Of a DNA stretch of 64,000 nt, positions 33,804 through 42,229 are shown piece after piece. The notes beneath the pieces were generated by a model. It saw nothing but the letters and a program-made list of their open reading frames with translations, ran no database searches and was not told the DNA's origin. Source of the stretch: JAFLCM01 sp046154665 (GTDB lineage: Bacteria; Planctomycetota; Phycisphaerae; Phycisphaerales; UBA1924). The translations under genes were made by a program, and so were the position numbers. The stretch's first letter is position 1. Each line of letters begins with the position of its first letter. The stretch spans positions 7,225 to 71,224 of the forward strand of contig JBJXFG010000060.1 in the NCBI GenBank assembly GCA_046154665.1. Direction: 5' to 3'.

Positions 33804-34866
33804 AGAGATGGGTGAGAAGACCGAGATGCCGACGCCGCGACGCCTCTCCGAGGCCGCCCAGCGCGGCCAGACCGGCAAGAGCGTCGACATCGCCTCGGCG
33901 ATCTCGCTGCTGGGCGCGTGCGTGATGGTCTACTGGTTCGCCCCAGGCATCTTCGAGTTCGGCGCGGGAGAAATCCGCCGTCACCTCGGCCCCGAAGCCC
34001 TCGGCAGCTCGCTGCGCCTGCAAGACGTCAAGGGCGACCTCGCGGCCTCCGCCGTGGCATCGATCAAGGTCCTCGTGCCGCTGATGCTCTTCATGGCCCT
34101 GCTCGCGTACGCCAGCCAGGTGTGGCAGGTGGGCTTCATGCTGTCGTCCAAGGCCCTCGAACCCAAGCTCGAACGCCTGAATATCGTCGCCGGCCTCGGC
34201 AAGCTCGTCTCGATGCGCGCCTTCATCAAGGGCGCGATCGACGTCTCCAAGCTGCTCATCATCGCCGTCGTCGCCGGACTCGTCATCTCCTCCGAGATCG
34301 ACGCCATCGTCTCGCTCGCCGCCCTCGACATGGCCGGCGGCGTCATGGAGTCCGTCCGCATCACCGTCCGAGTCGCCTTCTGGGTGCTGCTCGTGCTGCT
34401 CATCCTCGGCGTCATCGACCGCGTCTACCAGAGCTGGCAGCTCCACGAAGACCTCAAAATGACCAAGCAGGAGGTCAAGGACGAGCTCCGCTCGCAAGAG
34501 GGCGACATGCAGGTCAAAGGCCAACGCCTCAAGTTCATGCGCGGCCTCATGAACCAGCGTCTCCAGTCCGACGTCCCTAAGGCCGACGTCGTCGTCACCA
34601 ACCCCACCCACTTCTCCGTCGCCATCGCCTACGACGCCAAGACCATGAAGGCCCCGAAGGTCGTCGCCAAGGGCGCCGACTACGTCGCACTCCGCATCCG
34701 CTACATCGCCACGGCCCACGGCGTGCCCATCGTCGAACGCCCCCCACTCGCCCGAGCCCTTTACAACCACGTCGAGATCGGCCGCGAGGTGAACCCCGAG
34801 CACTACGAAGCCATCGCCGAAGTCCTCGCCTATGTGTATCGACTCGAGGGGAGGGCGGCGGGATGA
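33796..34866 (+). CDS. flhB: flagellar export switch protein FlhB
   Basis: 356 residues, GTG start inside the end of fliR. Four membrane helices (about 30-50, 90-110, 145-170, 190-215), then a cytosolic domain with the autocleavage motif NPTH (Asn269-Pro270) that changes export specificity when FliK signals hook completion. ENDxQMPTPR-like N-terminus (EKTEMPTPRRLSEA) is also present. Normal length. A pair of inverted octamer arrays follows before flhA. Confidence 0.96.
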   Translation: MAEEMGEKTEMPTPRRLSEAAQRGQTGKSVDIASAISLLGACVMVYWFAPGIFEFGAGEIRRHLGPEALGSSLRLQDVKGDLAASAVASIKVLVPLMLFMALLAYASQVWQVGFMLSSKALEPKLERLNIVAGLGKLVSMRAFIKGAIDVSKLLIIAVVAGLVISSEIDAIVSLAALDMAGGVMESVRITVRVAFWVLLVLLILGVIDRVYQSWQLHEDLKMTKQEVKDELRSQEGDMQVKGQRLKFMRGLMNQRLQSDVPKADVVVTNPTHFSVAIAYDAKTMKAPKVVAKGADYVALRIRYIATAHGVPIVERPPLARALYNHVEIGREVNPEHYEAIAEVLAYVYRLEGRAAG

Positions 34867-34872
34867 GCGGCG

Positions 34873-34973
34873 GCAAACCAGCAAACCAGCAGACCAGCGA
34901 AGCAGCAAATAGAACCGCACGCACCGATGCGCCGGGTCTTCTTTGCTGCTCTGCTGCTTTGCTGCTCTGCTGT
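34873..34973. repeat. inverted pair of octamer arrays between flhB and flhA
   Basis: Left arm, period 8: GCAAACCA x2, GCAGACCA, GCGAAGCA, GCAAATAG (34873-34912). Right arm, period 8: TTTGCTGC, TCTGCTGC, TTTGCTGC, TCTGCTGT (34942-34973). The arms are roughly complementary around a 29-bp spacer. The same CAGCAAA-type unit recurs at 63847-63898. Confidence 0.85.
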
Positions 34974-34999
34974 TCTGACAAATCGCGGAGGACCGTCTA

Positions 35000-37192
35000 G
35001 TGCCGACGACCCTCCCCCTCCGCACCACCCCCCTCCCCGCCTGGGTCAAGCTCATCCAGCGTCACAAGGGCCTGCTCGTCCCGCTCGCCTTCATCGCGCT
35101 CACGGCGGTCATCCTCGTCCCGCTCCCGCCGCTAATCCTCGACGTCCTGCTCGCCGCCAACATCACCCTCAGCATCATCGTGCTGATGACGGTGATGTAC
35201 GTCGAGGAGCCGCTGGATTTCAGTGTGTTCCCGTCGCTCTTGCTGGGCGCGACGCTGTTCCGGCTCGTCCTCAACGTCGCCACCACGCGCCTCATCCTCA
35301 CCGCCGATGCCAGCTCGCCGCAGCAGGCCCAGGAGATGGCCGGCAAGGTGATCTCCGCCTTCGCCGGCTTCGTCGCCGGCGGCAACCTCATCGTCGGCAT
35401 CATCGTCTTCATCATCTTGGTCGTCGTTCAGTTCATCGTCATCACCAAGGGTGCCACGCGTATCAGCGAAGTCGCCGCCAGGTTCACCCTCGACGCCATG
35501 CCCGGCAAGCAGATGGCCATCGACGCCGACCTGAACGCCGGCGTCATCGATGAAAAAGAAGCCCGCCGCCGCCGCCAGCGCGTCGGACAAGAGGCCGATT
35601 TCTTCGGTGCCATGGACGGCGCCTCCAAGTTCGTCCGAGGCGACGCCATCGCCGGCATCATCATCACCATCGTCAACGTCGTCGGCGGCTTCGCCATCGG
35701 CATGCTCATGAAGGGCTGGGACGCCGCCGAGACCGCACGAGTCTTCACCCTCCTCACCATCGGCGACGGCCTCGCCAGCCAGATCCCCGCCTTCCTCATC
35801 GCCATCGCCTCTGCCCTCGTCGTCACCCGCGCCGGCTCCAAGCAAAACCTCGGCGAAGAACTCACCGGACAGCTCACCGGCAAGCCGATCGCCCTCGCCA
35901 TCGCCGCCGGTTTCTGCTTCGCTCTCGCCCTCACCCCGCTCCCCAAGCTCCCCCTGCTCGCCCTGGGTACCGGCCTCGGACTCATCGCCTTCTTCCAGAT
36001 GCGCGGCACCAAGATCGATCAGGAAGACGCCCAGGCCAAGGCCGAGGGCGAAGCCAAAGCCGCCGCCCCAGCCCCGAAGGTCGAAGACCTTCTCAAGGTC
36101 GACGTCCTCGAGCTCGAAGTCGGCTACGCCCTGGTCGCCCTCGTCGATACCAACCAGGGCGGCGACCTCCTCGACCGCATCTCCGCCATCCGCCGACAGC
36201 TCGCCGCCGACATCGGCCTGGTCATGCCCCCCGTCCGCATCCGCGACAACATCACCCTCCAGCCCACGCAGTACCGAGTCAAGATCCGCGGCAGCGTCGT
36301 CGCCGAGGGCGAAGCACGCCCCGGCATGCTGCTGGCGATGGACTCGGGCATCACCACCGGGCCCATCCAGGGCGACCCTACGCGCGAGCCCGCCTTCGGA
36401 CTCAACGCCTGGTGGATCGCGCCCTCGCTCAAGGCCCGCGCCGAGGCCATGAACTACACCGTCGTTGATCCCACCAGCGTCCTCACCACACACCTGGGCG
36501 AGCTCGTCAAGTCCCACGGCGACGAACTCCTCACCCGCGAAGAGGTCAACAACCTCATCACCCAGCTCAAGCAGCACGCCCCCAAGCTCGTCGAAGAGAC
36601 CATCCCCAGCGTCGTCAAGCCCGGCGAACTCCAAAAAGTCCTGCAGTCCCTGCTCCGCGAGCGCGTCCCGATCCGCGACCTCGAGACCATCCTCGAAACC
36701 CTCTCGGATTGGGGCGGCCGCACCAAAGACCTCGACGTCCTCACCGAGTACGTCCGCAACGCCCTGCGCCGCTCGATCTGCATGCAGCACGCCAGCATCG
36801 TCGACGCCGGATCGGCCACCGGCGGGCTCTCGGCAAACGCTTCTCGTCCCGCGCGCCGGCTCCGTCTCCAGTGCGTCACCCTCGACCCCGCCCTCGAAGA
36901 CATCATCAACGGCTACATCGACCGCTCCCCCGCCGGCACCACCCTCAGCATGCCCGCGGGCATCGCCTCGGGCGTCGCGCGCCGCGTCATCGACGCCCTC
37001 CGCCCCGTCGTCCAGTCCGGCGCGACACCGGTCGTCATCGCCTCGCCGCAGGTCCGAGCCCAGGTCCGCCAGATCGTCGAGCCCCACCTCCCCGGCGTGG
37101 TCATCCTCGGCTACAACGAGATCGTCCCCGAAGTCGAAGTCGAATCGCTGGGCCTCGTCACCCTCCCGCAAGAAGTCCAGGTGGCGGCATGA
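35000..37192 (+). CDS. flhA: flagellar export protein FlhA
   Basis: 730 residues, GTG start with GGAGG shortly upstream. FlhA forms the nonameric export ring that docks substrates and uses the proton-motive force. About eight membrane helices occupy residues 25-335; the FHIPEP block is represented by VVQFIVITKGATRISEVAAR, FTLDAMPGKQMAIDADLNAG. The cytosolic domain follows an Ala/Lys-rich linker (about 340-365). Length is slightly above the usual 690-700. It is the last gene before a 211-bp gap with a palindrome and a possible promoter. Confidence 0.97.
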   Translation: MPTTLPLRTTPLPAWVKLIQRHKGLLVPLAFIALTAVILVPLPPLILDVLLAANITLSIIVLMTVMYVEEPLDFSVFPSLLLGATLFRLVLNVATTRLILTADASSPQQAQEMAGKVISAFAGFVAGGNLIVGIIVFIILVVVQFIVITKGATRISEVAARFTLDAMPGKQMAIDADLNAGVIDEKEARRRRQRVGQEADFFGAMDGASKFVRGDAIAGIIITIVNVVGGFAIGMLMKGWDAAETARVFTLLTIGDGLASQIPAFLIAIASALVVTRAGSKQNLGEELTGQLTGKPIALAIAAGFCFALALTPLPKLPLLALGTGLGLIAFFQMRGTKIDQEDAQAKAEGEAKAAAPAPKVEDLLKVDVLELEVGYALVALVDTNQGGDLLDRISAIRRQLAADIGLVMPPVRIRDNITLQPTQYRVKIRGSVVAEGEARPGMLLAMDSGITTGPIQGDPTREPAFGLNAWWIAPSLKARAEAMNYTVVDPTSVLTTHLGELVKSHGDELLTREEVNNLITQLKQHAPKLVEETIPSVVKPGELQKVLQSLLRERVPIRDLETILETLSDWGGRTKDLDVLTEYVRNALRRSICMQHASIVDAGSATGGLSANASRPARRLRLQCVTLDPALEDIINGYIDRSPAGTTLSMPAGIASGVARRVIDALRPVVQSGATPVVIASPQVRAQVRQIVEPHLPGVVILGYNEIVPEVEVESLGLVTLPQEVQVAA

Positions 37193-37210
37193 GGGACGAA
37201 GCGCATCCAT

Positions 37211-37255
37211 CCGTGCCACTGATGGCGACCCGTCCCCGGGTCGACATCAGTGCCC
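37211..37255. repeat. REP-like palindrome GTGCCACTGATG...CATCAGTGCC
   Basis: Arms 37213-37232 and 37237-37254 are complementary except for single mismatches, around CCCGTCC. It lies 20 bases after flhA. Only one copy is seen in the window. It is not followed by Ts, so it is not a classical terminator. Confidence 0.65.
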
Positions 37256-37282
37256 CTCGCGCGCAACACCTTCCCCCCCGAC

Positions 37283-37312
37283 TTGACGCCCCCACCCCAC
37301 CCCCCTCACAAT
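37283..37312 (+). promoter_or_regulatory. possible sigma70-type promoter before flhF
   Basis: TTGACG (37283-37288), an 18-base C-rich spacer and CACAAT (37307-37312), 92 bases before flhF. The -35 is good, the -10 moderate. It would start a separate flhF-flhG-fliA transcript. Confidence 0.35.
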
Positions 37313-37403
37313 CCCTCCAACGCCGAGCCACTCGCAGGACGCGAACCCCGCTCGACGTGATTCAGCGGCAGGACGCCGCAAGGTCGTTGCCACGGAGGGC
37401 CTC

Positions 37404-38768
37404 GTGACCATCCGAACATTCCGCGCGCCCACCGTCGGCGAAGCTCTGGCCCAGGTCAAAAAAGACCTCGGCAGCGGCGCGGTCATCCTCCACACCCGAA
37501 CCTACAAAGTCGGCGGCGTCCTGGGCGTCGGCGCCCGAACCATCACTGAGATCACCGCCACCACCGACATGCACCTCGCGCCACGCCCCGCCCCGCGCAG
37601 CGCGGCCACCCTCGCCCGACCCAAAGCAGAGCCGACGGCGCAAGCCGTCGGTCCCAAGCCCGCGGCCACGCGCAAGCCCGCCGCGCTCCAAGCCCCCTCC
37701 GAGCAACAACTCCCCGCGCAACCCCCACTCACCAACGCGCCGCGGCTCGCCACCACCGTCCTCGCCGCGCAAGCTCCCGCCTCACCCGCCCCGCGCACCA
37801 ACCAAGACCACTACCTCCGCCCCCACGTCCCCGACCAATCCCTCACCACCCAGATCCGCGACGAGATGGCGATGCTCCGCAAGCTCGTCGCCCGCATGGC
37901 CGTCTCCAGCGCGCCCGCCGCGCCGGTAACTCCGGGAGCCATGCCCGACGCCCTCGCCACCTGCTACCTCCGCCTCATCGAGTCCGAGGTCGCCTCCGAG
38001 ATCGCCGACGAAGTCGTCGCCTCACTCCGCGAGCAGCTCAGCCCCGCCCACCTCGCCGACCCTGAGCACGTCCGCCGCGCCGCCCTCGCACGACTCGCCC
38101 GCTACATCCCCGCCGCCGAAACCCCGGCTTCCCCCGCCGCGAACACACCGCCCCCGCGCCCCCGCGACGGCCGACCCCTCACCATCGCCCTCATCGGCCC
38201 CACCGGCGTCGGCAAAACCACCACCATCGCCAAGCTCGCCGCCACCTACAAACTCCGCCTGGGCCAGCGCGTCGGACTCATCACCGCCGACACCTACCGC
38301 ATCGCCGCCGTCGACCAGCTCCGCACCTACGCCGGCATCATCGGCCTGCCGCTCAAGGTCGTCCTCACCCCCGGCGAGATGCGCTCCGCGTGTGATTCGC
38401 TCCGTGATTGCGACATCATCCTGCTCGACACCGCCGGCCGCGCGCCCTCCGACGCGGGCCGCCTGAGCGAACTCAGTTCCTTCCTCGACGCCGCCGTCCC
38501 GCACCAGACCCACCTGGTCCTCTCCTCTGCCGCCAGCGAGGCGTGCATGCGCCAGGCAGCCCAGGCCTTCGCCAACGTCGGCCCCACGCACCTCATCTTC
38601 ACCAAGCTCGACGAAGCCGTGTCCTTCGGCGTCCTCATCAACATCGTCCGCCACGTCAACGCCAAACTCTCCTTTGTCACCACCGGGCAGGAAGTCCCCG
38701 ACCACATCGAGCACGCCAGCGCGCCGCGGCTCGCCGGCCTCATCCTCGAAGGGGGAGCCGTGCGGTGA
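37404..38768 (+). CDS. flhF: FlhF, SRP-type GTPase for flagellar placement
   Basis: 454 residues, GTG start. The N-terminal part (IRTFRAPTVGEALAQVKKDL, GSGAVILHTRT) is typical FlhF. A Pro/Ala-rich linker follows, then the NG domain: G1 GPTGVGKTTTIAKLAATY near residue 268, ITADTYRIAAVDQLRTYA, DTAGRAP, and a TKLDEAVSFG motif. FlhF with FlhG sets number and polar position of flagella. The stop overlaps flhG by four bases (GTGA). Confidence 0.95.
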   Translation: MTIRTFRAPTVGEALAQVKKDLGSGAVILHTRTYKVGGVLGVGARTITEITATTDMHLAPRPAPRSAATLARPKAEPTAQAVGPKPAATRKPAALQAPSEQQLPAQPPLTNAPRLATTVLAAQAPASPAPRTNQDHYLRPHVPDQSLTTQIRDEMAMLRKLVARMAVSSAPAAPVTPGAMPDALATCYLRLIESEVASEIADEVVASLREQLSPAHLADPEHVRRAALARLARYIPAAETPASPAANTPPPRPRDGRPLTIALIGPTGVGKTTTIAKLAATYKLRLGQRVGLITADTYRIAAVDQLRTYAGIIGLPLKVVLTPGEMRSACDSLRDCDIILLDTAGRAPSDAGRLSELSSFLDAAVPHQTHLVLSSAASEACMRQAAQAFANVGPTHLIFTKLDEAVSFGVLINIVRHVNAKLSFVTTGQEVPDHIEHASAPRLAGLILEGGAVR

Positions 38769-39832
38769 CCACACTGACCTCATCTCCCGCGCCCCCCGAT
38801 CAAGCCGAACGCCTCCGCGCACTCGTCCGCGAAATCGTCGAAGGCAACCCCCCCACACAACAGAACCCCGACCGTCAGGGAGGGGTTTCCCCAGCCTCCC
38901 CGCTCGCCCCAGCATCGCTCACCAGCTCCCCCGACACCACCCCCCGCGCCACCCCCCGCGCCACCCCCCGGGCCACCACCCTCGCCATCGCCTCGGGAAA
39001 AGGCGGCGTCGGCAAGACCACCATCGCCGTTAACCTCGCCGCCGCGCTCGCCCGCAAGAACATCCGCGTCACCCTCATCGACGGCGACCTCGGCCTCGGC
39101 AACGCCGACGTCCTCCTCGGCCTCAACCCAAAGCTCAACCTCGCCCATTTCATCAACGGCTCGGCCCCACTCGACGACATCCTCCTCCACATCCCCTCAG
39201 CTCCCGGCACGGCATCGACAAGCTTTACCCTTCTCCCCGGCGGCAGCGGCCTCGCCGATCTCGCCGACCTCGACCCACCACGCCGAGCACGTCTCGCGCA
39301 AGCCCTGCGCGTCCTCGAGACCCGCGCCGACCTCCTCATCATCGACTGCGGCGCCGGCATCGGTGCCTCGGTCCTCTCTTTCCTCCGCGCCGCCGACGCC
39401 GCGCTCATCGTCACCACCCCGGAGCCCACCGCGATCACCGATGCGTACGCGCTCATCAAGTGTCTCCGCCTCGCGCCTTCAGGACCGCAAGACGACCGCT
39501 CCGATCCAGCCGTTGCGCTCGTCGTAAACCAGGCCGACGACGCGCTCTCCGCCGCACAGGTGCACCAACGCATCGAATCCGTGTGCGCGCGCTTCCTCGG
39601 GTTCACCCCGGCGTGCGCCGGCTCGGTGCGCCGCGACCGCGCCGCCCCCGACGCCGTTCGTGCCCGTCGCCCGCTCCTCGACTCCGCGCCAACGTCCGAA
39701 GCGGCGCGCGATATTCGAGATCTGTCCGGGTTCATCGCCTCGCTCTGCGCCCTCGATCGTCCTGCGCCGACACCCATCGCCGCGCGCCCCGGTCTGGTGG
39801 CGCGGCTTTTGCGGTCTGTGACGAGGCACTGA
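38765..39832 (+). CDS. flhG: FlhG/FleN, MinD-like ATPase
   Basis: 355 residues from a GTG overlapping flhF. The deviant Walker A ASGKGGVGKTTIAVNLAAAL (about 78-98), LIDGDLGLGNADVLLGL, IIDCGAGIG and the TPEPTAITDAYALIK block are diagnostic. FlhG limits flagellar number and antagonises FlhF. Before the P-loop the protein carries an unusual linker: a palindromic stretch (38860-38890) and three 12-bp repeats coding TPRA TPRA TPRA. The C-terminal membrane-binding helix is probably at about 340-355 (GLVARLLRSV). Confidence 0.94.
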   Translation: MTTLTSSPAPPDQAERLRALVREIVEGNPPTQQNPDRQGGVSPASPLAPASLTSSPDTTPRATPRATPRATTLAIASGKGGVGKTTIAVNLAAALARKNIRVTLIDGDLGLGNADVLLGLNPKLNLAHFINGSAPLDDILLHIPSAPGTASTSFTLLPGGSGLADLADLDPPRRARLAQALRVLETRADLLIIDCGAGIGASVLSFLRAADAALIVTTPEPTAITDAYALIKCLRLAPSGPQDDRSDPAVALVVNQADDALSAAQVHQRIESVCARFLGFTPACAGSVRRDRAAPDAVRARRPLLDSAPTSEAARDIRDLSGFIASLCALDRPAPTPIAARPGLVARLLRSVTRH

Positions 39833-39991
39833 GCCGCGATCGCGCCCTTTTCTCGGTTTTCACTCCCCGCGCTGAAGTCAACGGCACCGCGCGACGATCC
39901 TCATGCCCGTCGGATGTCGCTGCGCCAACGCCGCGAATCGACCACACCATCCGGGCCACCCCAGAAGGGCCCGCAGGAGGACGAGCGAGGC

Positions 39992-40309
39992 ATGGACCGA
40001 CGATCACCCGGACGCATCATCGCCGGCTGCTTCGCGCTCTGCGGGTTCTCCACGGCGCTCTTCGCGTCGCTGGGCGCGTCGGCCTCCGCCGAGACCATTC
40101 TGCTGCGTGCCATCGTCGCATTGCTCCTGTGCTTCGTCGTCGGCGCGGTGGTCGGCGCGGTGGGAGAGCGCTGCATCCGCGAAGGCTTCGAGAGCTACCA
40201 GCGCAACCACCCCGTGCCCACGACGCCGCCGATGAGCGCCGCCACCGATGCCGGGGGGGCAAGCACAAGCATGGGCAAGGCCTCCGTCAGAACCGGAGTG
40301 AAGAGTTGA
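39992..40309 (+). CDS. small membrane protein between flhG and fliA
   Basis: 105 residues from an ATG with GGAGG upstream (39976-39980). Two predicted membrane helices (about 8-28 and 38-60), then a short hydrophilic tail rich in Ser, Thr and Ala. I do not recognise the family. Its position within the flhF-flhG-fliA segment suggests a flagellar link, which is inference. An upstream in-frame ATG (39914) lacks a ribosome-binding site. Confidence 0.7.
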   Translation: MDRRSPGRIIAGCFALCGFSTALFASLGASASAETILLRAIVALLLCFVVGAVVGAVGERCIREGFESYQRNHPVPTTPPMSAATDAGGASTSMGKASVRTGVKS

Positions 40310-40338
40310 AAAAATGTTCTCGGAACTTCGCGCATTGC

Positions 40339-40368
40339 TTGCCACATGCCGAAGCGCCGGTGTATGTT
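40339..40368 (+). promoter_or_regulatory. possible promoter before fliA
   Basis: TTGCCA (40339-40344), an 18-base spacer and TATGTT (40363-40368) lie about 190 bases before the sigma-factor start in a 250-bp gap that otherwise shows nothing. This is a modest sigma70-type match. Confidence 0.3.
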
Positions 40369-40559
40369 TCATCGTCGCGCCGCTCACGGACGAGCGCCCA
40401 CGCGACAGTTTCTTTCCCGAAGCGTGGGTTCACGATTGAACCTCCAGCCGCACCCCACGCCGCCCCCCATGCCGCCGAGCACCCGGACCCGATCTCATTC
40501 ATCCCGTCCGCGCTCGGACAACCCATTTCTCGCTCGTGAGCAAGGTCAAGGAGCCGACC

Positions 40560-41582
40560 ATGCCGACGGTGAAGTCTTCCCCCAAACTCAAACTCACGTC
40601 TGATGACCAGCCCGCGCGCAAGTCGTCGGGTGCCCACGCACCCGTCGCGCCCATTGCGGTCGAGTTCGCCCCCTCGCGCGCCGGGGCGGCGACCGCCGTC
40701 GCCGAGCCCCCGGCCCCGGAGCCCGACCGCGCCGATGCGAAGGCCGGCGCGCCCAAAGGCCGAGGCAAGGCCCAGCCGGCCAAGCCCACCACCCGCGCCG
40801 ACTTCGAGCGCTCCGACACCCGCGACCTGTGGCTCCTCTATAAGTCCGACCCCTCCGAGCCGCTCCGCAACTTCTTCATGGAGAAGTTCCTCCACCTGGT
40901 CCGCTACAACGCCGAGCGCATCTACACCCGCCTCCCCGACGAGGTCGACATCGAAGACCTCATGTCCGCCGGCATCTTCGGCCTCATGGACGCCATCGAC
41001 GCCTTCGACCTCGACCGCGGCGTCAAGTTCGAGACCTACTGCGCCCCCCGCATCCGCGGCGCCATCCTCGACGAACTCCGCTCCATGGACTGGGTCCCGC
41101 GCCTCGTCCGCCACCGCACCGGCAAGGTCGAACGCACTCGACAGGAAATCGAGATGCAGACCGGCGTGACGGCGACCGAAGAGGAAATCTCCAAGCGCCT
41201 GGGCGTCGACGCCGAGGAGGTCAAGAAAATCCTCAAAGACGGCTCCGCCGTCAGCATCACCAGCCTCAACCGCCAGCGCTACCAATCCGACGGCAGCCGC
41301 GAGGTCCGCGAGATCGACGTCATCCAGGACGAGACCACCGCCAACCCCTTAAGCGAGATCCAGCGCCGCGACCTCAAGGAACTCCTGGGCAAGGGCCTCA
41401 GCCGCGCCGAACGCCTCATCATCGTCCTCTATTATTATGAGGAAATGACGATGAAAGAGATCGGTGCCACCCTCGACCTCTCCGAGAGCCGCGTCAGCCA
41501 GATGCACAGCTCCATCCTCGCCCGCCTCAAGGCCCACATGCAGCACCGCGAGAAAGAGTTTGAGCCCGTCATCGGGAAGTAA
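40560..41582 (+). CDS. fliA: RNA polymerase sigma factor FliA/WhiG family (sigma28)
   Basis: 340 residues from the ATG at 40560 (AAGGAG 40549-40554). Region 2 (LVRYNAERIYTRLPDEVDIE, DLMSAGIFGLMDAID, VKFETYCAPRIRGAILDELR), region 3 (VEATEEEISKRLG-like) and region 4 (IIVLYYYEEMTMKEIGATLD, LSESRVSQMHSSILARLK) are complete. FliA drives late flagellar genes such as flagellin. It carries about 80 extra N-terminal residues, Ala/Pro/Lys-rich and probably disordered, that FliA normally lacks. A GTG at 40536 is a weaker alternative start. No FlgM anti-sigma gene was recognised nearby. Confidence 0.95.
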   Translation: MPTVKSSPKLKLTSDDQPARKSSGAHAPVAPIAVEFAPSRAGAATAVAEPPAPEPDRADAKAGAPKGRGKAQPAKPTTRADFERSDTRDLWLLYKSDPSEPLRNFFMEKFLHLVRYNAERIYTRLPDEVDIEDLMSAGIFGLMDAIDAFDLDRGVKFETYCAPRIRGAILDELRSMDWVPRLVRHRTGKVERTRQEIEMQTGVTATEEEISKRLGVDAEEVKKILKDGSAVSITSLNRQRYQSDGSREVREIDVIQDETTANPLSEIQRRDLKELLGKGLSRAERLIIVLYYYEEMTMKEIGATLDLSESRVSQMHSSILARLKAHMQHREKEFEPVIGK

Positions 41583-41676
41583 CCGTCGCGACGTCGCCGT
41601 CACCCATAACCCACGCCGACGATGAGCGAAGTCCTCGCAGCGAATCGTCGCGCTCCGCCCGACCGAGGGCGTTCGC

Positions 41677-42219
41677 ATGCCCGACAGAGCGCGCAACCCG
41701 ACCATCCCACCCCCGGGTGCCGAACCGCTCGACGCCTACATCGCGCTCGGCTCCAACCTTGGCGACCGCCAGGCCCTCATCCAGTCCGCCCTCCGCGCCC
41801 TCGCCGAGCTGCCCGGCGTCCACATGGCGCGCACCTCAACACTCATCGAAACCGACCCGGTCGGACCTTCAGGCCAGGGGCCATACCTCAACGCCGCCGC
41901 CCACCTCCGTACCTCGCTGAGCCCCGCCGAGCTCATCGCCGGCCTGCTCGCCATCGAGCGCGACCTGGGCCGACGCCGCGACGACGACACCCGCTGGGGC
42001 CCGCGCCGCATCGACCTTGATCTGTTGCTTTTCGCCGACCAAATCATCGAGGCCCCGGGCCTGACCCTGCCGCACCCAAGAATGCACGAACGAAGATTCG
42101 TCCTCGAACCACTCGCGCAGATCGCGCCAACAGCGCGCCACCCCGTGCTGGGCCGCACGATCACGCAACTCCTCAACGATCTCTCCGCGCCCTCCGCCCC
42201 CGCCGCGTCTCCGCGGTGA
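41677..42219 (+). CDS. folK: 2-amino-4-hydroxy-6-hydroxymethyldihydropteridine pyrophosphokinase
   Basis: 180 residues. FolK transfers pyrophosphate from ATP to the pterin in folate synthesis. Signature motifs: YIALGSNLGDR near residue 22, ERDLGRRR, RWGPRRIDLDLLLF (metal-binding Asp residues) and LPHPRMHERRFVLEPL. Length is typical. It is in the same direction as fliA, 94 bases downstream, and its end converges with ndh ten bases apart. Confidence 0.96.
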   Translation: MPDRARNPTIPPPGAEPLDAYIALGSNLGDRQALIQSALRALAELPGVHMARTSTLIETDPVGPSGQGPYLNAAAHLRTSLSPAELIAGLLAIERDLGRRRDDDTRWGPRRIDLDLLLFADQIIEAPGLTLPHPRMHERRFVLEPLAQIAPTARHPVLGRTITQLLNDLSAPSAPAASPR

Positions 42220-42229
42220 ATGCCTTTAT

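Noticed and set aside
35132..37219. A 695-codon minus-strand frame opposite flhA
   Set aside because: Asp/Glu/Gly-rich low-complexity translation, fully antisense to flhA.
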